DNA of 64,000 nucleotides from Massilia sp. Bi118 (GTDB lineage: Bacteria; Pseudomonadota; Gammaproteobacteria; Burkholderiales; Burkholderiaceae_D). The notes beneath the pieces were generated by a model. That model did not search any database. It was not told where the DNA came from and worked only from the letters and a program-made list of their open reading frames with translations. Made by a program: the position numbers and the translations under genes. Position 1 is the stretch's first letter; every line of letters starts with the position of its first letter. Below are positions 8,423-20,210 of this stretch, one piece after another. The stretch spans positions 372,001-436,000 of the forward strand of contig NZ_CAKKMV010000003.1 of assembly GCF_918697865.1 (NCBI RefSeq). Direction: 5' to 3'.

Positions 8423-8582
8423 TTGGAAAAGCTTCCCCGGAAAACCTGCGATAATAACAGGCTTCTTCCCGCTCAGTCAAAGAATCCGTGTATTTTGTGG
8501 CCTCCTGTCCGCACGGGCGCCGGCATGGCCGCCTGGACCATCGGATTGTCTTGCCGGGAAGGCCTATCTATTTGTTTTGCTT

Positions 8583-9215
8583 ATGAATATTGGACTGGCC
8601 GACATGATACCAAGTTCCGCCGCAGCCGGCACATCCTTGCGCCTGATCCTGGCATCGAGTTCCGCCTACCGGCGTGAACTGCTGTCCCGGCTTGGCCTGC
8701 CCTTCGAGGCGATCGCACCCCACATCGACGAATCCCCGCTGCCCGGCGAAGCGCCCGAGGCGACCGCCCTGCGCCTGGCGCGCGAAAAGGCCGCCGCGAT
8801 CGCGGACAAGCACCCTGGCGCGCTCGTGATCGGCTCGGACCAGGTCGCCACGCTGGACGGCGAACAGATCGGCAAACCCGGCGACCATGCGAAGGCCCTG
8901 GCCCAGCTGCGGAAGATGCGCGGGCGCCGCGTGACTTTTCATACGGCGCTATGCCTGTGGGACGGCCGCGACGCCTCCTGCCAGGTCGAGAACGTGCAGG
9001 CCTTCGTTTCCTTCCGTGACCTGTCCGACCAGGAACTCGACGCCTACCTGCGCATCGAGCAGCCCTACGATTGCGCCGGCAGCGCCAAGAACGAGGGACT
9101 GGGCATCGCCATCCTCGAACGCATCGATAGCACCGACCCGACCGCCCTTACCGGCCTGCCGCTGATCGCCCTGACGGGCATGCTGCGCCGCGCGGGCGTC
9201 CGCTTTTTCGAATAA
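8583..9215 (+). CDS. yceF: Maf-family nucleotide pyrophosphatase YceF
   Basis: Maf house-cleaning pyrophosphatase of about 210 residues. The sequence tracks E. coli YceF, which hydrolyses 7-methyl-GTP: LILASSSAYRRELLSRLGL at the start, HIDESPLPGE, the IGSDQVATLDGEQIGKPG active-site block with the general-base Asp, DCAGSAKNEGLGI and GLPLIALTGMLRR at the end. Two starts are possible, ATG 8583 and ATG 8604, and neither has a strong ribosome site, so the first seven residues are uncertain. It is divergent from yceD, an arrangement common in betaproteobacteria. Confidence 0.9.
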   Translation: MNIGLADMIPSSAAAGTSLRLILASSSAYRRELLSRLGLPFEAIAPHIDESPLPGEAPEATALRLAREKAAAIADKHPGALVIGSDQVATLDGEQIGKPGDHAKALAQLRKMRGRRVTFHTALCLWDGRDASCQVENVQAFVSFRDLSDQELDAYLRIEQPYDCAGSAKNEGLGIAILERIDSTDPTALTGLPLIALTGMLRRAGVRFFE

Positions 9216-9233
9216 CAAGAATCTACCAACAAC

Positions 9234-9983
9234 ATGCCAGGCACTCTCTACCTGATCCCGAATACCCTCGGCCCTACCGAAGCGGCGCCGAACGCCCTGT
9301 CCAACATCCTCCCGGCACAGGTGCAGGAAATCACCTCGAAGCTGGAATACTTCGTGGCCGAGAACGCCAAGACTGCGCGCGCCTTCCTGAAAATGGTCGC
9401 CGTCGATCATCCGCTGGCGCGCCCTCTGCAGGAAATCAGGATCTCGGAACTCAACGTGAACACGCCGCCCGCCGCCCTGTCGGCCCTGCTGGCGCCGCTG
9501 CTGGAAGGACATGACGCCGGCCTGGTCTCGGAAGCCGGGGTGCCGGCGGTAGCCGATCCGGGCGCCGACCTGGTGCGCCTGGCGCATCAGCACGGCATTA
9601 CCGTGCGACCGCTGGTCGGACCGTCCTCGCTGCTGCTGGCTGTGATGGCAAGCGGCCTGAACGGACAGAGCTTCGCCTTCAACGGCTACCTGCCGACCGA
9701 CCCGGCCCAGCGCACCAAGCGCATCCAGCAACTGGAACAGCGCTCGCGCGCCGAGAAGCAAACCCAGCTGCTGATCGAGACGCCCTACCGCAATGCGGCC
9801 ATGCTGGAAGCCTTGGTGAACGCCTGCCAGCCGGGCACGCTGATGTGCGTGGCCACCGACCTGTCGCTGGCCAGCGAATCGGTGCGCACCCTGACGGCGG
9901 CGAAGTGGAAAGCGGCGCTGGCGGCGAACAAGGGGCCGGACTTCCACAAGAAGCCGACCGTGTTCCTGCTGCTGGGACAATAA
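9234..9983 (+). CDS. RsmI-like tetrapyrrole-methylase family methyltransferase
   Basis: SAM-dependent methyltransferase of 249 residues in the same family as RsmI (16S rRNA C1402 2'-O-methyltransferase). It has LYLIPNTLG at the N-terminus, the GLVSEAGVPAVADPGADLV glycine-rich block (about residues 98-116) and VGPSSLLLAVMASGLNGQSFAFNGYLP. RsmI itself usually reads PLVGxxT/R at the start, so this is more likely the RsmI paralogue often found beside maf in betaproteobacteria. Its substrate is unknown to me. It starts 18 bases after yceF and is probably cotranscribed. Confidence 0.85.
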   Translation: MPGTLYLIPNTLGPTEAAPNALSNILPAQVQEITSKLEYFVAENAKTARAFLKMVAVDHPLARPLQEIRISELNVNTPPAALSALLAPLLEGHDAGLVSEAGVPAVADPGADLVRLAHQHGITVRPLVGPSSLLLAVMASGLNGQSFAFNGYLPTDPAQRTKRIQQLEQRSRAEKQTQLLIETPYRNAAMLEALVNACQPGTLMCVATDLSLASESVRTLTAAKWKAALAANKGPDFHKKPTVFLLLGQ

Positions 9984-9990
9984 CGAGCGC

Positions 9991-10035
9991 GTGGGCAGTA
10001 GGGCGGGCTAAATGCCCGCGCCACAAAGTGCCCAC
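9991..10035. repeat. Nested inverted repeat between convergent genes
   Basis: The outer arms GTGGGCA (9991-9997) and TGCCCAC (10029-10035) enclose inner arms GCGGGC (10003-10008) and GCCCGC (10014-10019). It fills the space between the RsmI-like gene and the convergent EAL/HDOD gene. With no T-tract it is either a weak bidirectional terminator or a dispersed repeat. Confidence 0.5.
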
Positions 10036-10043
10036 CTCAACCC

Positions 10044-11321
10044 TTAATGCGTCCTTGAACCGGCGCCGAGGCCCCGCACCCAATCGAAAGCCGCGAGTTC
10101 GATCTCGCGGATCTGCTTGACGGACAGGCCCAGCTTGTCCAGCGCGCGCGCCAGGCTGCGCCCGCCCTGCTTGCCTTCCAGCTCCTCGGCCACGCTCAGC
10201 ATCGCGCCGTAATCGCCGGCGCGGTCCAGCAGCGCGGCCTTCACGTCCTGCGAGACGTCGACGCGGTCGAGAATGGCCGCCATCGGGATCGCCAGCAGCG
10301 CATCCATCAGCGACATCATGCCGATCGTGAAGGCAGTTTCGGCGCTGGCGATGTCGCCCGGGCGCAGCGCCTGGCTCATCAGCTCGAGCAGGCGGCCGCG
10401 CGTGGTGGCCATCTGCAGCAGCGGCGAATTCAGTTCGACCCGGCCGTCCGGCGTGCTGTACAGCAGAATCTGCAGCCAGCGCTGCAGCTGGCTGCGCCCC
10501 AGTTGCACCAAAGCCTGCGACACCGATTCGATATGGCGGTCGGGGCCGGCGGCGCGGCTGTTCACCAGGCGCAGCAGATTCAGGCTCAGCAAGGCATCGC
10601 GCTTGACCGCAGCCTCGATGGCGGCACTGTCGGCGTTCGAACCGATCAGCTCGAGCAGGCGCAGCACCACCAGTTCGGAGGGCGAGATCTTCTTGCCCGA
10701 CAAAATTGCCGGGCGCGCGAAATAATAGCCCTGGAAATATTCGAAGCCGAGCTCGAGGCAGAGGCGGAATTCCTCCACCGTCTCGACCTTTTCCGCCAGC
10801 AGTTTCTGGCGGGCGCCGCGCAGGCTGGTGGCCAGGCGGGTGAGCTCGTCGACAGTGACACCCTTGAGGTCGATCTTGATCACATCCACCAGGTCGATCA
10901 GCTTGCTAACCTGCTCGGAATGGCCTATAACATCGTCGAGGGCGAACTTGAAGCCGAGCTCCTTCAGCTCCCGGACACGCGCCAGCACGGCCTCGGTCGG
11001 CAGCACGGTTTCCAGGATCTCGAGGATCACCCGGTCCGGCGGCAGGAAACGGACAAAATCGCTCATCAACACGACTTCGTCGACATTGACGAAGGCGAGC
11101 TGATCCCCCACCACCTGTTCCATGCCCAGCTGCGAAGCGTGGGAAATGACGGTGGCGGTTGCGGCGGCGTAGTCGGTCAGTTGCGCGTCCTCGTGCTCCG
11201 GGGCGGCGCGAAACAGCAGCTCGAACGCCACCAGCTTCTGGTCGCGCCCGAGTATGGGCTGGCGCGCCAGAAAAAATTCTTCGGACGGCATGGACGTGAC
11301 TGCCGTTGCATCCGCGTGCAT
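10044..11321 (-). CDS. EAL-HDOD signalling protein (YuxH type)
   Basis: 425 residues with an N-terminal EAL-like domain (about 10-200) and a C-terminal HDOD domain (about 200-400). Many EAL positions are retained: ELLFR for EALLR, FVNVD, VILEILE, the DD of FALDDV, KID, AEKVE and the YFQGYYFARP strand. The loop after DD (VIGHSEQ) does not match active c-di-GMP phosphodiesterases, so hydrolysis is doubtful but binding is possible. HDOD domains lack HD-GYP catalytic residues and act as signalling scaffolds. The start at 11319-11321 is chosen for its CAGGAG ribosome site. A more degenerate relative ends the chemotaxis operon at 58304-59512. Confidence 0.85.
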   Translation of the reverse strand: MHADATAVTSMPSEEFFLARQPILGRDQKLVAFELLFRAAPEHEDAQLTDYAAATATVISHASQLGMEQVVGDQLAFVNVDEVVLMSDFVRFLPPDRVILEILETVLPTEAVLARVRELKELGFKFALDDVIGHSEQVSKLIDLVDVIKIDLKGVTVDELTRLATSLRGARQKLLAEKVETVEEFRLCLELGFEYFQGYYFARPAILSGKKISPSELVVLRLLELIGSNADSAAIEAAVKRDALLSLNLLRLVNSRAAGPDRHIESVSQALVQLGRSQLQRWLQILLYSTPDGRVELNSPLLQMATTRGRLLELMSQALRPGDIASAETAFTIGMMSLMDALLAIPMAAILDRVDVSQDVKAALLDRAGDYGAMLSVAEELEGKQGGRSLARALDKLGLSVKQIREIELAAFDWVRGLGAGSRTH

Positions 11322-11481
11322 CGTAAAAACTCCTGAGAAACAATTTCGGCCCGCAAACGTGCGAACCGGGGCGAGACCGTGGCCTGGCACCACTTCGACT
11401 ATACTACAGACTCGAAGTCTTTACATTTCGACATCGTATCAAATCGTTACGATGCTGCGCCGGGACCACGTTCGGGATGGT

Positions 11482-12648
11482 TCAGCCGCGGCCGGGCGCC
11501 TTGCGCTTGGGACCGCGTGCGGGGGCAGTCGCCTGTTTTGCCTGGTCGGCGTAGCGGAAACCGGGGGTACGCTTCTTTGCCGGTGCTGCGGCCGGCGCTG
11601 CGGAGCCTTCAGCCTCGCCCTGGCCCGGGCGCTTGCGCGGACCGTCGCCGAAGGGCTGGCCCGGCAGGCGCAGACTGCCGGCGCCGGACAGCGGGCTGGC
11701 GCGGCGCGCGTTGCCGATCGGCTTGCGCGGGCCGGTGTCGAGGGTGCGCGGGCTGGCCGTCCCCGAGACCTGGGTGCCTTTTTCGATGCGGAAGGTGGCG
11801 CCGCTATCCTGCCCCAGCACCTGCACCAGGTAGGGCATGGTTTCGCGCAGCGTCGCTTCCAGCGTGTAAGGCGGATTCAGGATGAACATGCCGCTGCTGT
11901 GCATGCCGGTGCCGTCCGGGCCGGGCGTCGCCACCGTCAGCGTGACGTGCAGCCACTCCTTGGCCGGCAGGCGCTTCAGGCGGTCGGCAAACTGGCGCGA
12001 CTCCATGCGCTGCAGCACCGGATACCAGACCGCGTAAATGCCCGACGGGAAACGACCGAGCGCTTCCTCGAGCGCATCGCGCACATGCTTGTAGTCGAGT
12101 TTCACTTCATACGGCGGGTCGATCAGCACCAGCGCGCGGCGCGAAGGCGGCGGCAGCAGGGATTTCAGGCCCTGGAAACCGTCGGCATGATCAATGAGGA
12201 TGCGCCGTCCGCGCGCACGCTCGCCCTGCTCCGCCTTGTGCGCCTCCAGCTTGCGGAAATTCTCCACCAGCAGCCTGGTGTCGGCCGGATGCAGCTCGAA
12301 CAGGCGCAGGCGGTCTTCTGGACGCGCCACCTGCTCGGCAACATAGGGCGAGCCCGGGTAGTAGCGCAGGCGGCCGGAAGGATTCATGCCGCGCACCAGC
12401 TTGACGTAGTCCGCCAGCGCCGCCGGCAGGTCGTCGCGTTCCCACAGGCGCGCAATGCCCTCCAGGTACTCCCCGCTCTTCACCGCCTGCGCACTGTCGA
12501 GCGCGTACACGCCGGCACCGGAATGGGTGTCGATATAGGTATAGGCCACGTCCTTCTGGTTCATGTACTGGTGCAATTGCACCTGCACGAAGTGCTTCAG
12601 GACATCGGCGTGGTTACCCGCGTGATAGGCGTGGCGGTAGCTGAACAT
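11482..12648 (-). CDS. rlmJ: 23S rRNA (A2030-N6)-methyltransferase RlmJ with basic C-terminal extension
   Basis: Methylates adenine 2030 of 23S rRNA. The N-terminus MFSYRHAYHAGNHADVLKH is the RlmJ signature, YIDTHSGAGVY forms part of the SAM site and LIDPPYEVKLDY carries the DPPY catalytic motif. E. coli RlmJ is about 280 residues. This one is 388, with roughly 100 extra residues after the conserved region that are rich in Pro, Gly, Arg and Lys and look disordered (for example APAKKRTPGFR). The tail may be an RNA-binding extension. The gene stands alone. Confidence 0.92.
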   Translation of the reverse strand: MFSYRHAYHAGNHADVLKHFVQVQLHQYMNQKDVAYTYIDTHSGAGVYALDSAQAVKSGEYLEGIARLWERDDLPAALADYVKLVRGMNPSGRLRYYPGSPYVAEQVARPEDRLRLFELHPADTRLLVENFRKLEAHKAEQGERARGRRILIDHADGFQGLKSLLPPPSRRALVLIDPPYEVKLDYKHVRDALEEALGRFPSGIYAVWYPVLQRMESRQFADRLKRLPAKEWLHVTLTVATPGPDGTGMHSSGMFILNPPYTLEATLRETMPYLVQVLGQDSGATFRIEKGTQVSGTASPRTLDTGPRKPIGNARRASPLSGAGSLRLPGQPFGDGPRKRPGQGEAEGSAAPAAAPAKKRTPGFRYADQAKQATAPARGPKRKAPGRG

Positions 12649-12708
12649 GGTAATTCCAAGGATGAGGCAAGAAAGGCGCCATTATCCTCCAGATGCATGC
12701 GCTCATGT

Positions 12709-12739
12709 AAAAAGCCCGCACACCTTGCGGCATGCGGGC
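12709..12739 (-). terminator. Terminator after the beta-helix lipoprotein gene
   Basis: AGCCCGCA (12713-12720) pairs with TGCGGGCT (12732-12739). The A-run at 12709-12713 gives a U-tract on the minus strand. It follows the 12802 stop by about 60 bases. Confidence 0.75.
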
Positions 12740-12801
12740 TGAAACCCGGCTAGCCAGAGAACCGGCCGGGAGCGCAAAACTGAGACGGTGAGTGCTCGGG
12801 T

Positions 12802-14235
12802 TTAATGCTGATAGGCGCCGATGTCGTAGCCGGTCGAGGCGTTACGCGGCTTGCCGTCCAGGTCGGTTGCGTAGGCATTGGTCGCGGTGCCGCGGCCGAT
12901 GGCCGGCGAACTGGTCGTCAGGTGATAGTCCGGCGTTGCCGCAGTGCGCGAGTAGGCCTTGAACAGCGGGTTCGAGCTGACGGTGCCGGTGGCCTTCAAG
13001 CCGTTGCGCAGCGAGATGTCGTAGGTCGGGTTCTGGAACACCAGGTTGTTGACATACTTGTTGGCGGTGCCGGTCTTGCCCTGTTCCGAAATACCGTACT
13101 TGTTGTCGTAAATGATGTTGTTGGCGACATAGACATTGTTCGCGCCGGCCGTCGTGTAATAGAAGTCGCCGCCGCCCACCACCATGCCGAAGTTCGAGCT
13201 CGTCACGGTGTTGTTGGTGATGACCACGTCGGTGGCGTCGTGCCACAGGTGGATACCGACCGCGCCCACGCGATAGATCAGGTTGTTCTTGATCGTGCCC
13301 GAGGTGCTCACGTAGATACCCTGGACATAGGTGCAGCCGGCCGGGCCGATGTCGTTGACGACGTTGCTGACGATGTCGGTCTTGACGCCGTGGTAGTAGC
13401 TGTCCACGCCGATGGCCGAGCCGCCGGCGCTGGTGCAGGCGACGCTGCGGGCCAGGTGGTGGATGTGGTTATCCTGGATCATGCCGTAGGAACCGCCGGT
13501 GTAGATGCCGTGGGTCCACTTGGTGCCCGAACCCGAGTTGGTGCCGTCGACGTCGAAGCCGATGATGCTGACGTAGTTGCCGCGGTTGTCCCAGGCATTG
13601 TTGTTCGAGGAGCTCGACGGCGGCACGACTTTCGCGCCCCACTTGGTGGTCGAGACCCAGTAGATGCGTGCCGCGGCGGTGCCGTTGGCGGTGGTCTTGA
13701 TGCCGCCGGCGTAGGTGCCCGGAGCAACCCAGACGGTGGTGCCGGCCTTGGTTGCCATCTTCGCTGCCTTCGCCAGGGTCTTGAACGGCGCTGCCTTGGT
13801 GCCGGCGGCGCTGTCGTTGCCGGTCGGCGACACATAATAGTTATAGGTGGTGGCCGGGGTGGTGGTCGCGGCGCTCATGGTCGGGCTCGATGCCGAGATC
13901 GACGCCAGCAGGCGCGGCGCGCCATCGGCCGGTGCTGCCGCTTCAGTCGAGGCGGCGCCGGTCGAGGCCGGGTTGCCATCGTAACCGCTCAGTTCGAAGC
14001 TGCCGGCTGCAGCGGCTTCGGTCGCCTGGGCGCCGGCTGCGTCGGCAGCGTTCGGCGTGGTGGCGGCACTGTTTGCGACGGTGGTGTCGGCGCTGGAGGT
14101 GACGGCAGCGGCAGTCTGCGCTTGCTGGCCGGCGTCGGTCATGCCGCCGCCACAGGCGGTCAGGAGAACGGTGACGCTGGCGCACAGCAGGGCGTTGACA
14201 CGGATATCCGAAGCAAAAGTAACGAGTTTTTTCAT
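12802..14235 (-). CDS. Right-handed beta-helix surface lipoprotein with choice-of-anchor Q-type end
   Basis: 477 residues. The signal sequence ends in a lipobox (LLTAC, Cys28), so it is a predicted lipoprotein. A low-complexity Ala/Thr/Ser linker (about 30-130) follows. YYVSPTGNDSAAGTKAAPFKTL then opens a right-handed parallel beta-helix with repeated strands such as GIYTGGSYGMIQDNHIHHL and TIKNNLIYRVGAVGIHLW. The end, with SPAIGRG and GYDIGAYQH, resembles the choice-of-anchor Q motif. Such folds are common in polysaccharide lyases and adhesins, but I see no defined catalytic site. It is monocistronic, with an AT-rich leader (14236-14364) and its own terminator. Confidence 0.75.
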   Translation of the reverse strand: MKKLVTFASDIRVNALLCASVTVLLTACGGGMTDAGQQAQTAAAVTSSADTTVANSAATTPNAADAAGAQATEAAAAGSFELSGYDGNPASTGAASTEAAAPADGAPRLLASISASSPTMSAATTTPATTYNYYVSPTGNDSAAGTKAAPFKTLAKAAKMATKAGTTVWVAPGTYAGGIKTTANGTAAARIYWVSTTKWGAKVVPPSSSSNNNAWDNRGNYVSIIGFDVDGTNSGSGTKWTHGIYTGGSYGMIQDNHIHHLARSVACTSAGGSAIGVDSYYHGVKTDIVSNVVNDIGPAGCTYVQGIYVSTSGTIKNNLIYRVGAVGIHLWHDATDVVITNNTVTSSNFGMVVGGGDFYYTTAGANNVYVANNIIYDNKYGISEQGKTGTANKYVNNLVFQNPTYDISLRNGLKATGTVSSNPLFKAYSRTAATPDYHLTTSSPAIGRGTATNAYATDLDGKPRNASTGYDIGAYQH

Positions 14236-14364
14236 GAGAAAGTTCCTAGCAGCAAAAAGAGAATGTACCCCTTTGAGCGTAGGAAACTTCCTTAGTTCAA
14301 TCTTTTTTAAAAAAAATTTCCTTATTAAATCAATTACTTACGAAAAGAAAAGATGAACCGGCAA

Positions 14365-14398
14365 CAAAAAAGCCGCAGCGGCTTTTGACCGCTGCGGC
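14365..14398 (-). terminator. Terminator after aceA
   Basis: GCCGCAGCGG (14372-14381) and CCGCTGCGGC (14389-14398) form a perfect 10-bp stem with a 7-base loop. The A-run at 14366-14371 becomes the U-tract on the minus strand. It lies about 45 bases after the aceA stop. Confidence 0.88.
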
Positions 14399-14443
14399 TG
14401 CCACCGCGAACAACGGAGGGAAAAACTTTTTAGCTAGCGTTTC

Positions 14444-15742
<1,299 letters not shown>

Positions 15743-16216
15743 GCTGATTCTCCTGATGATGAATGATGAAAGCTGTGTTGGAAGGAAGCGGCCTTGGGAA
15801 TATCTTAAGCCGGGTTGTGCGCAGCACAAATATTCTTATATAAGACATAGGATTATTTTTATTTTCTTTTTTTTCAATGACTTGCACCCTCATTTTCATG
15901 ATGCGGGAGATTATTTCTCAGAATGGAAATGGGTGAGCCTGCCCTTTTTGTGCAATTTTCATATCCGCGAACTCTATTCCGCATCATGAAACCTTCCCAT
16001 CATGCCGCTACGCAGCCTGCCTTCTTTGACCCAGTGCCTTGAGCCCTCAACTTCCTTCCGGGCGTCAATATATTTGTTACAAAGGCTGAGTTAGCCACTT
16101 AACAGAGAGCATCGCCTTCCCACCCCTACCCTGTGTTCGCGGACTCATCCGTATCGCCGGTCCGTTCGCAGGACGCGAAGGGCCGGCACCCGAGACTCAA
16201 AGAAAAGGAGAAGGAA
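15743..16216. other. Divergent intergenic region between aceA and the PEP-CTERM gene
   Basis: These 474 bases hold no credible coding sequence. The aceA side contains the 15-bp palindrome at 15815-15829 with a possible TATAAG -10 element just upstream (15835-15840, minus strand). A T-rich stretch follows (15850-15890). Beyond that I see nothing certain until the strong AAAGGAGAAGGA ribosome site of the PEP-CTERM gene at 16204-16215. Confidence 0.6.
15815..15829. promoter_or_regulatory. Candidate operator upstream of aceA (TTGTGC-GCA-GCACAA)
   Basis: A perfect 6-bp inverted repeat with a 3-base centre lies 73 bases before the aceA start and just downstream of a possible -10 element. Position and symmetry suggest a repressor site for glyoxylate-shunt control. 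The regulator is not in the window and the motif does not match one I can name. Confidence 0.4.
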
Positions 16217-16801
16217 GTGAAAACGACGATCCGAAAGACCTTGCTCGCATCGCTGCTGGCGCTCGGCGCCATGGCCTCGGCCCAGGCCGGCACCCTGGAG
16301 TTCCAGGGCGTGACCTTCACATCGTCCTGGACGGGCAATGTGCTGACCCTCGAAATCGACGCCGCCCACCGCACCGGAGACTGGGCCGGGGCGACCACCA
16401 TTGGCGCCCTGCAGCTGAAGGACATCGGCAGCTTCGACAACGTGACCCTGAGCTCCGCGCCGGGCGGCGCGGCCAACTGGACGCTGTCGAGCAATGAGCT
16501 GAACGCGAACGGTTGCGGCGGCGGCGCCCATGTCGGCTCCGGCCTGTGCTTCTCGGGCCAGCACATCGCGCTGTCCGACGACATGGTCTTCAAGTTCACC
16601 TTCGGCGGCGGCGCCACCGACTTCTCCTCGCCTCACCTGAAGGTCAACTTCTTCGACGGCGACGGCGGACGCAAGGTCGGCAGCCTGCTGTCGGAGAATA
16701 TTCCGCTGGCGCCGGTGCCGGAGCCGTCGACTTATGCGATGTTGCTGGGTGGGTTGGCGCTGTTGGGTGGTATGGTGAAGCGGCCACGGGCTCGGAAGTA
16801 A
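16217..16801 (+). CDS. PEP-CTERM sorting-domain protein
   Basis: 194 residues. A Sec signal peptide (KTLLASLLALGAMASAQA) is followed by a mature domain that I do not recognise, with one cysteine pair in CGGGAHVGSGLC. The C-terminus is a classic PEP-CTERM tail: VPEPSTYAMLLGGLALLGG and then a basic end. Such tails direct export and processing by an exosortase (EpsH/XrtA type), usually alongside exopolysaccharide genes. No exosortase is in this window. The GTG at 16217 is chosen because AAAGGAGAAGGA lies immediately upstream and it places the signal peptide at the N-terminus. Confidence 0.88.
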   Translation: MKTTIRKTLLASLLALGAMASAQAGTLEFQGVTFTSSWTGNVLTLEIDAAHRTGDWAGATTIGALQLKDIGSFDNVTLSSAPGGAANWTLSSNELNANGCGGGAHVGSGLCFSGQHIALSDDMVFKFTFGGGATDFSSPHLKVNFFDGDGGRKVGSLLSENIPLAPVPEPSTYAMLLGGLALLGGMVKRPRARK

Positions 16802-16805
16802 AGTC

Positions 16806-16837
16806 AACTTGGATCCCCGCCTGCGCGGGGACGACGG
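16806..16837. repeat. REP-like half element
   Basis: AACTTGGATCCCCGCCTGCG followed by CGGGGACGACG matches one arm of the larger elements at 31665-31751 and 33598-33680. The CCCCGC/GCGGGG stem is at 16815-16820 and 16825-16830. It lies just after the PEP-CTERM stop. Confidence 0.7.
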
Positions 16838-16841
16838 GTTA

Positions 16842-16880
16842 ACAAAAAAGCGCCCTGCCCGGTTTCCCGGACAGGGCGCT
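16842..16880 (-). terminator. Terminator after clpB
   Basis: AGCGCCCTG (16849-16857) and CAGGGCGCT (16872-16880) form the stem, and the A-run at 16843-16848 gives the U-tract on the minus strand. It lies 20 bases beyond the clpB stop. Confidence 0.88.
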
Positions 16881-16900
16881 TCTACATATTGCGCTAGATA

Positions 16901-19516
<2,616 letters not shown>

Positions 19517-19561
19517 GTTCTTATCCCTTAGTGGTTGGGTGGTTCTCGAGTTGGAACCAAG

Positions 19562-19588
19562 TTAGGGATGCGGCAACGATATTTCAAG
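19562..19588 (-). promoter_or_regulatory. Sigma-32 heat-shock promoter of clpB
   Basis: On the minus strand CTTGAAA (19582-19588) exactly matches the sigma-32 -35 consensus. After a spacer of about 11-13 bases CCGCATCCCTAA resembles the CCCCATNT -10 element. It lies 46-72 bases upstream of the clpB start, as expected for a heat-shock chaperone gene. Confidence 0.75.
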
Positions 19589-19691
19589 ATGCGGAATCGA
19601 GAGCTGTCCTCATGCACCTTGAATGTGCGCTTGTCGTCAATGCAAGATTGCAGCTAGACTCGGCGTTCTACTCAATAGAACGGACACGCCG

Positions 19692-20201
19692 ATGCAGATT
19701 CCAACTTTCCTTGAAAGGATGTGGCGCCTGTTGTTGCTTGTTGTCTGCCTGGTGGCCGCTGCCCCCGCCGCGGCCACTGAGCCGCTGCACGATCAATACG
19801 CCGATGGCGCGCGCACCGGCCATATCTTTCCGTCCAGTTGCTGCTGGGTCGAACTGCCGTCCAACGACAGGATCTGGGAAATCAGGCGAAAGGAGTTCGG
19901 CTGTTCCGCTATCGGCGGCCCGGTCGGCGAGTTCAAGCTCGAGCACGGGAAGCTGTGGCTGACCGGCCTGATGAAGTGCAGCGGCAAAATCCCTTTGCAA
20001 ATGATTTATCCCGACATGAAAGCGCCGGTGCTTGCCGAATGGCTGACCGGCACCTTCAAGACGAGGCTCGATTACCGCTGCTATACGCAAAAAACGCAGG
20101 ACCTGTATGCCGTCACCCAAGAGCTCGTCGTGGAAAAGGGCGTGGTCGTGTCGCTGAAGGAAACGCAGCAGGACGTGTCGGCGTGCGCAACAAAACCATG
20201 A
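19692..20201 (+). CDS. Secreted hypothetical protein
   Basis: 169 residues with a clear Sec signal peptide (MWRLLLLVVCLVAAAPAAA, cleavage near residue 28). The mature domain has six cysteines, including SSCCW, GCSAIGG, KCSGK, RCYT and a late Cys, suggesting disulfide bonds in the periplasm. I do not recognise the family. The ATG at 19692 places the signal peptide correctly. It is convergent with the YiaA/B-type gene, ending ten bases from it, and has no obvious functional partner nearby. Confidence 0.7.
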   Translation: MQIPTFLERMWRLLLLVVCLVAAAPAAATEPLHDQYADGARTGHIFPSSCCWVELPSNDRIWEIRRKEFGCSAIGGPVGEFKLEHGKLWLTGLMKCSGKIPLQMIYPDMKAPVLAEWLTGTFKTRLDYRCYTQKTQDLYAVTQELVVEKGVVVSLKETQQDVSACATKP

Positions 20202-20210
20202 ACCAAGCCC

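Noticed and set aside
14251..14260. GGAACTT near the beta-helix gene start as a sigma-E -35 box
   Set aside because: It lies immediately before the start codon on the minus strand and is better explained as ribosome-binding sequence.
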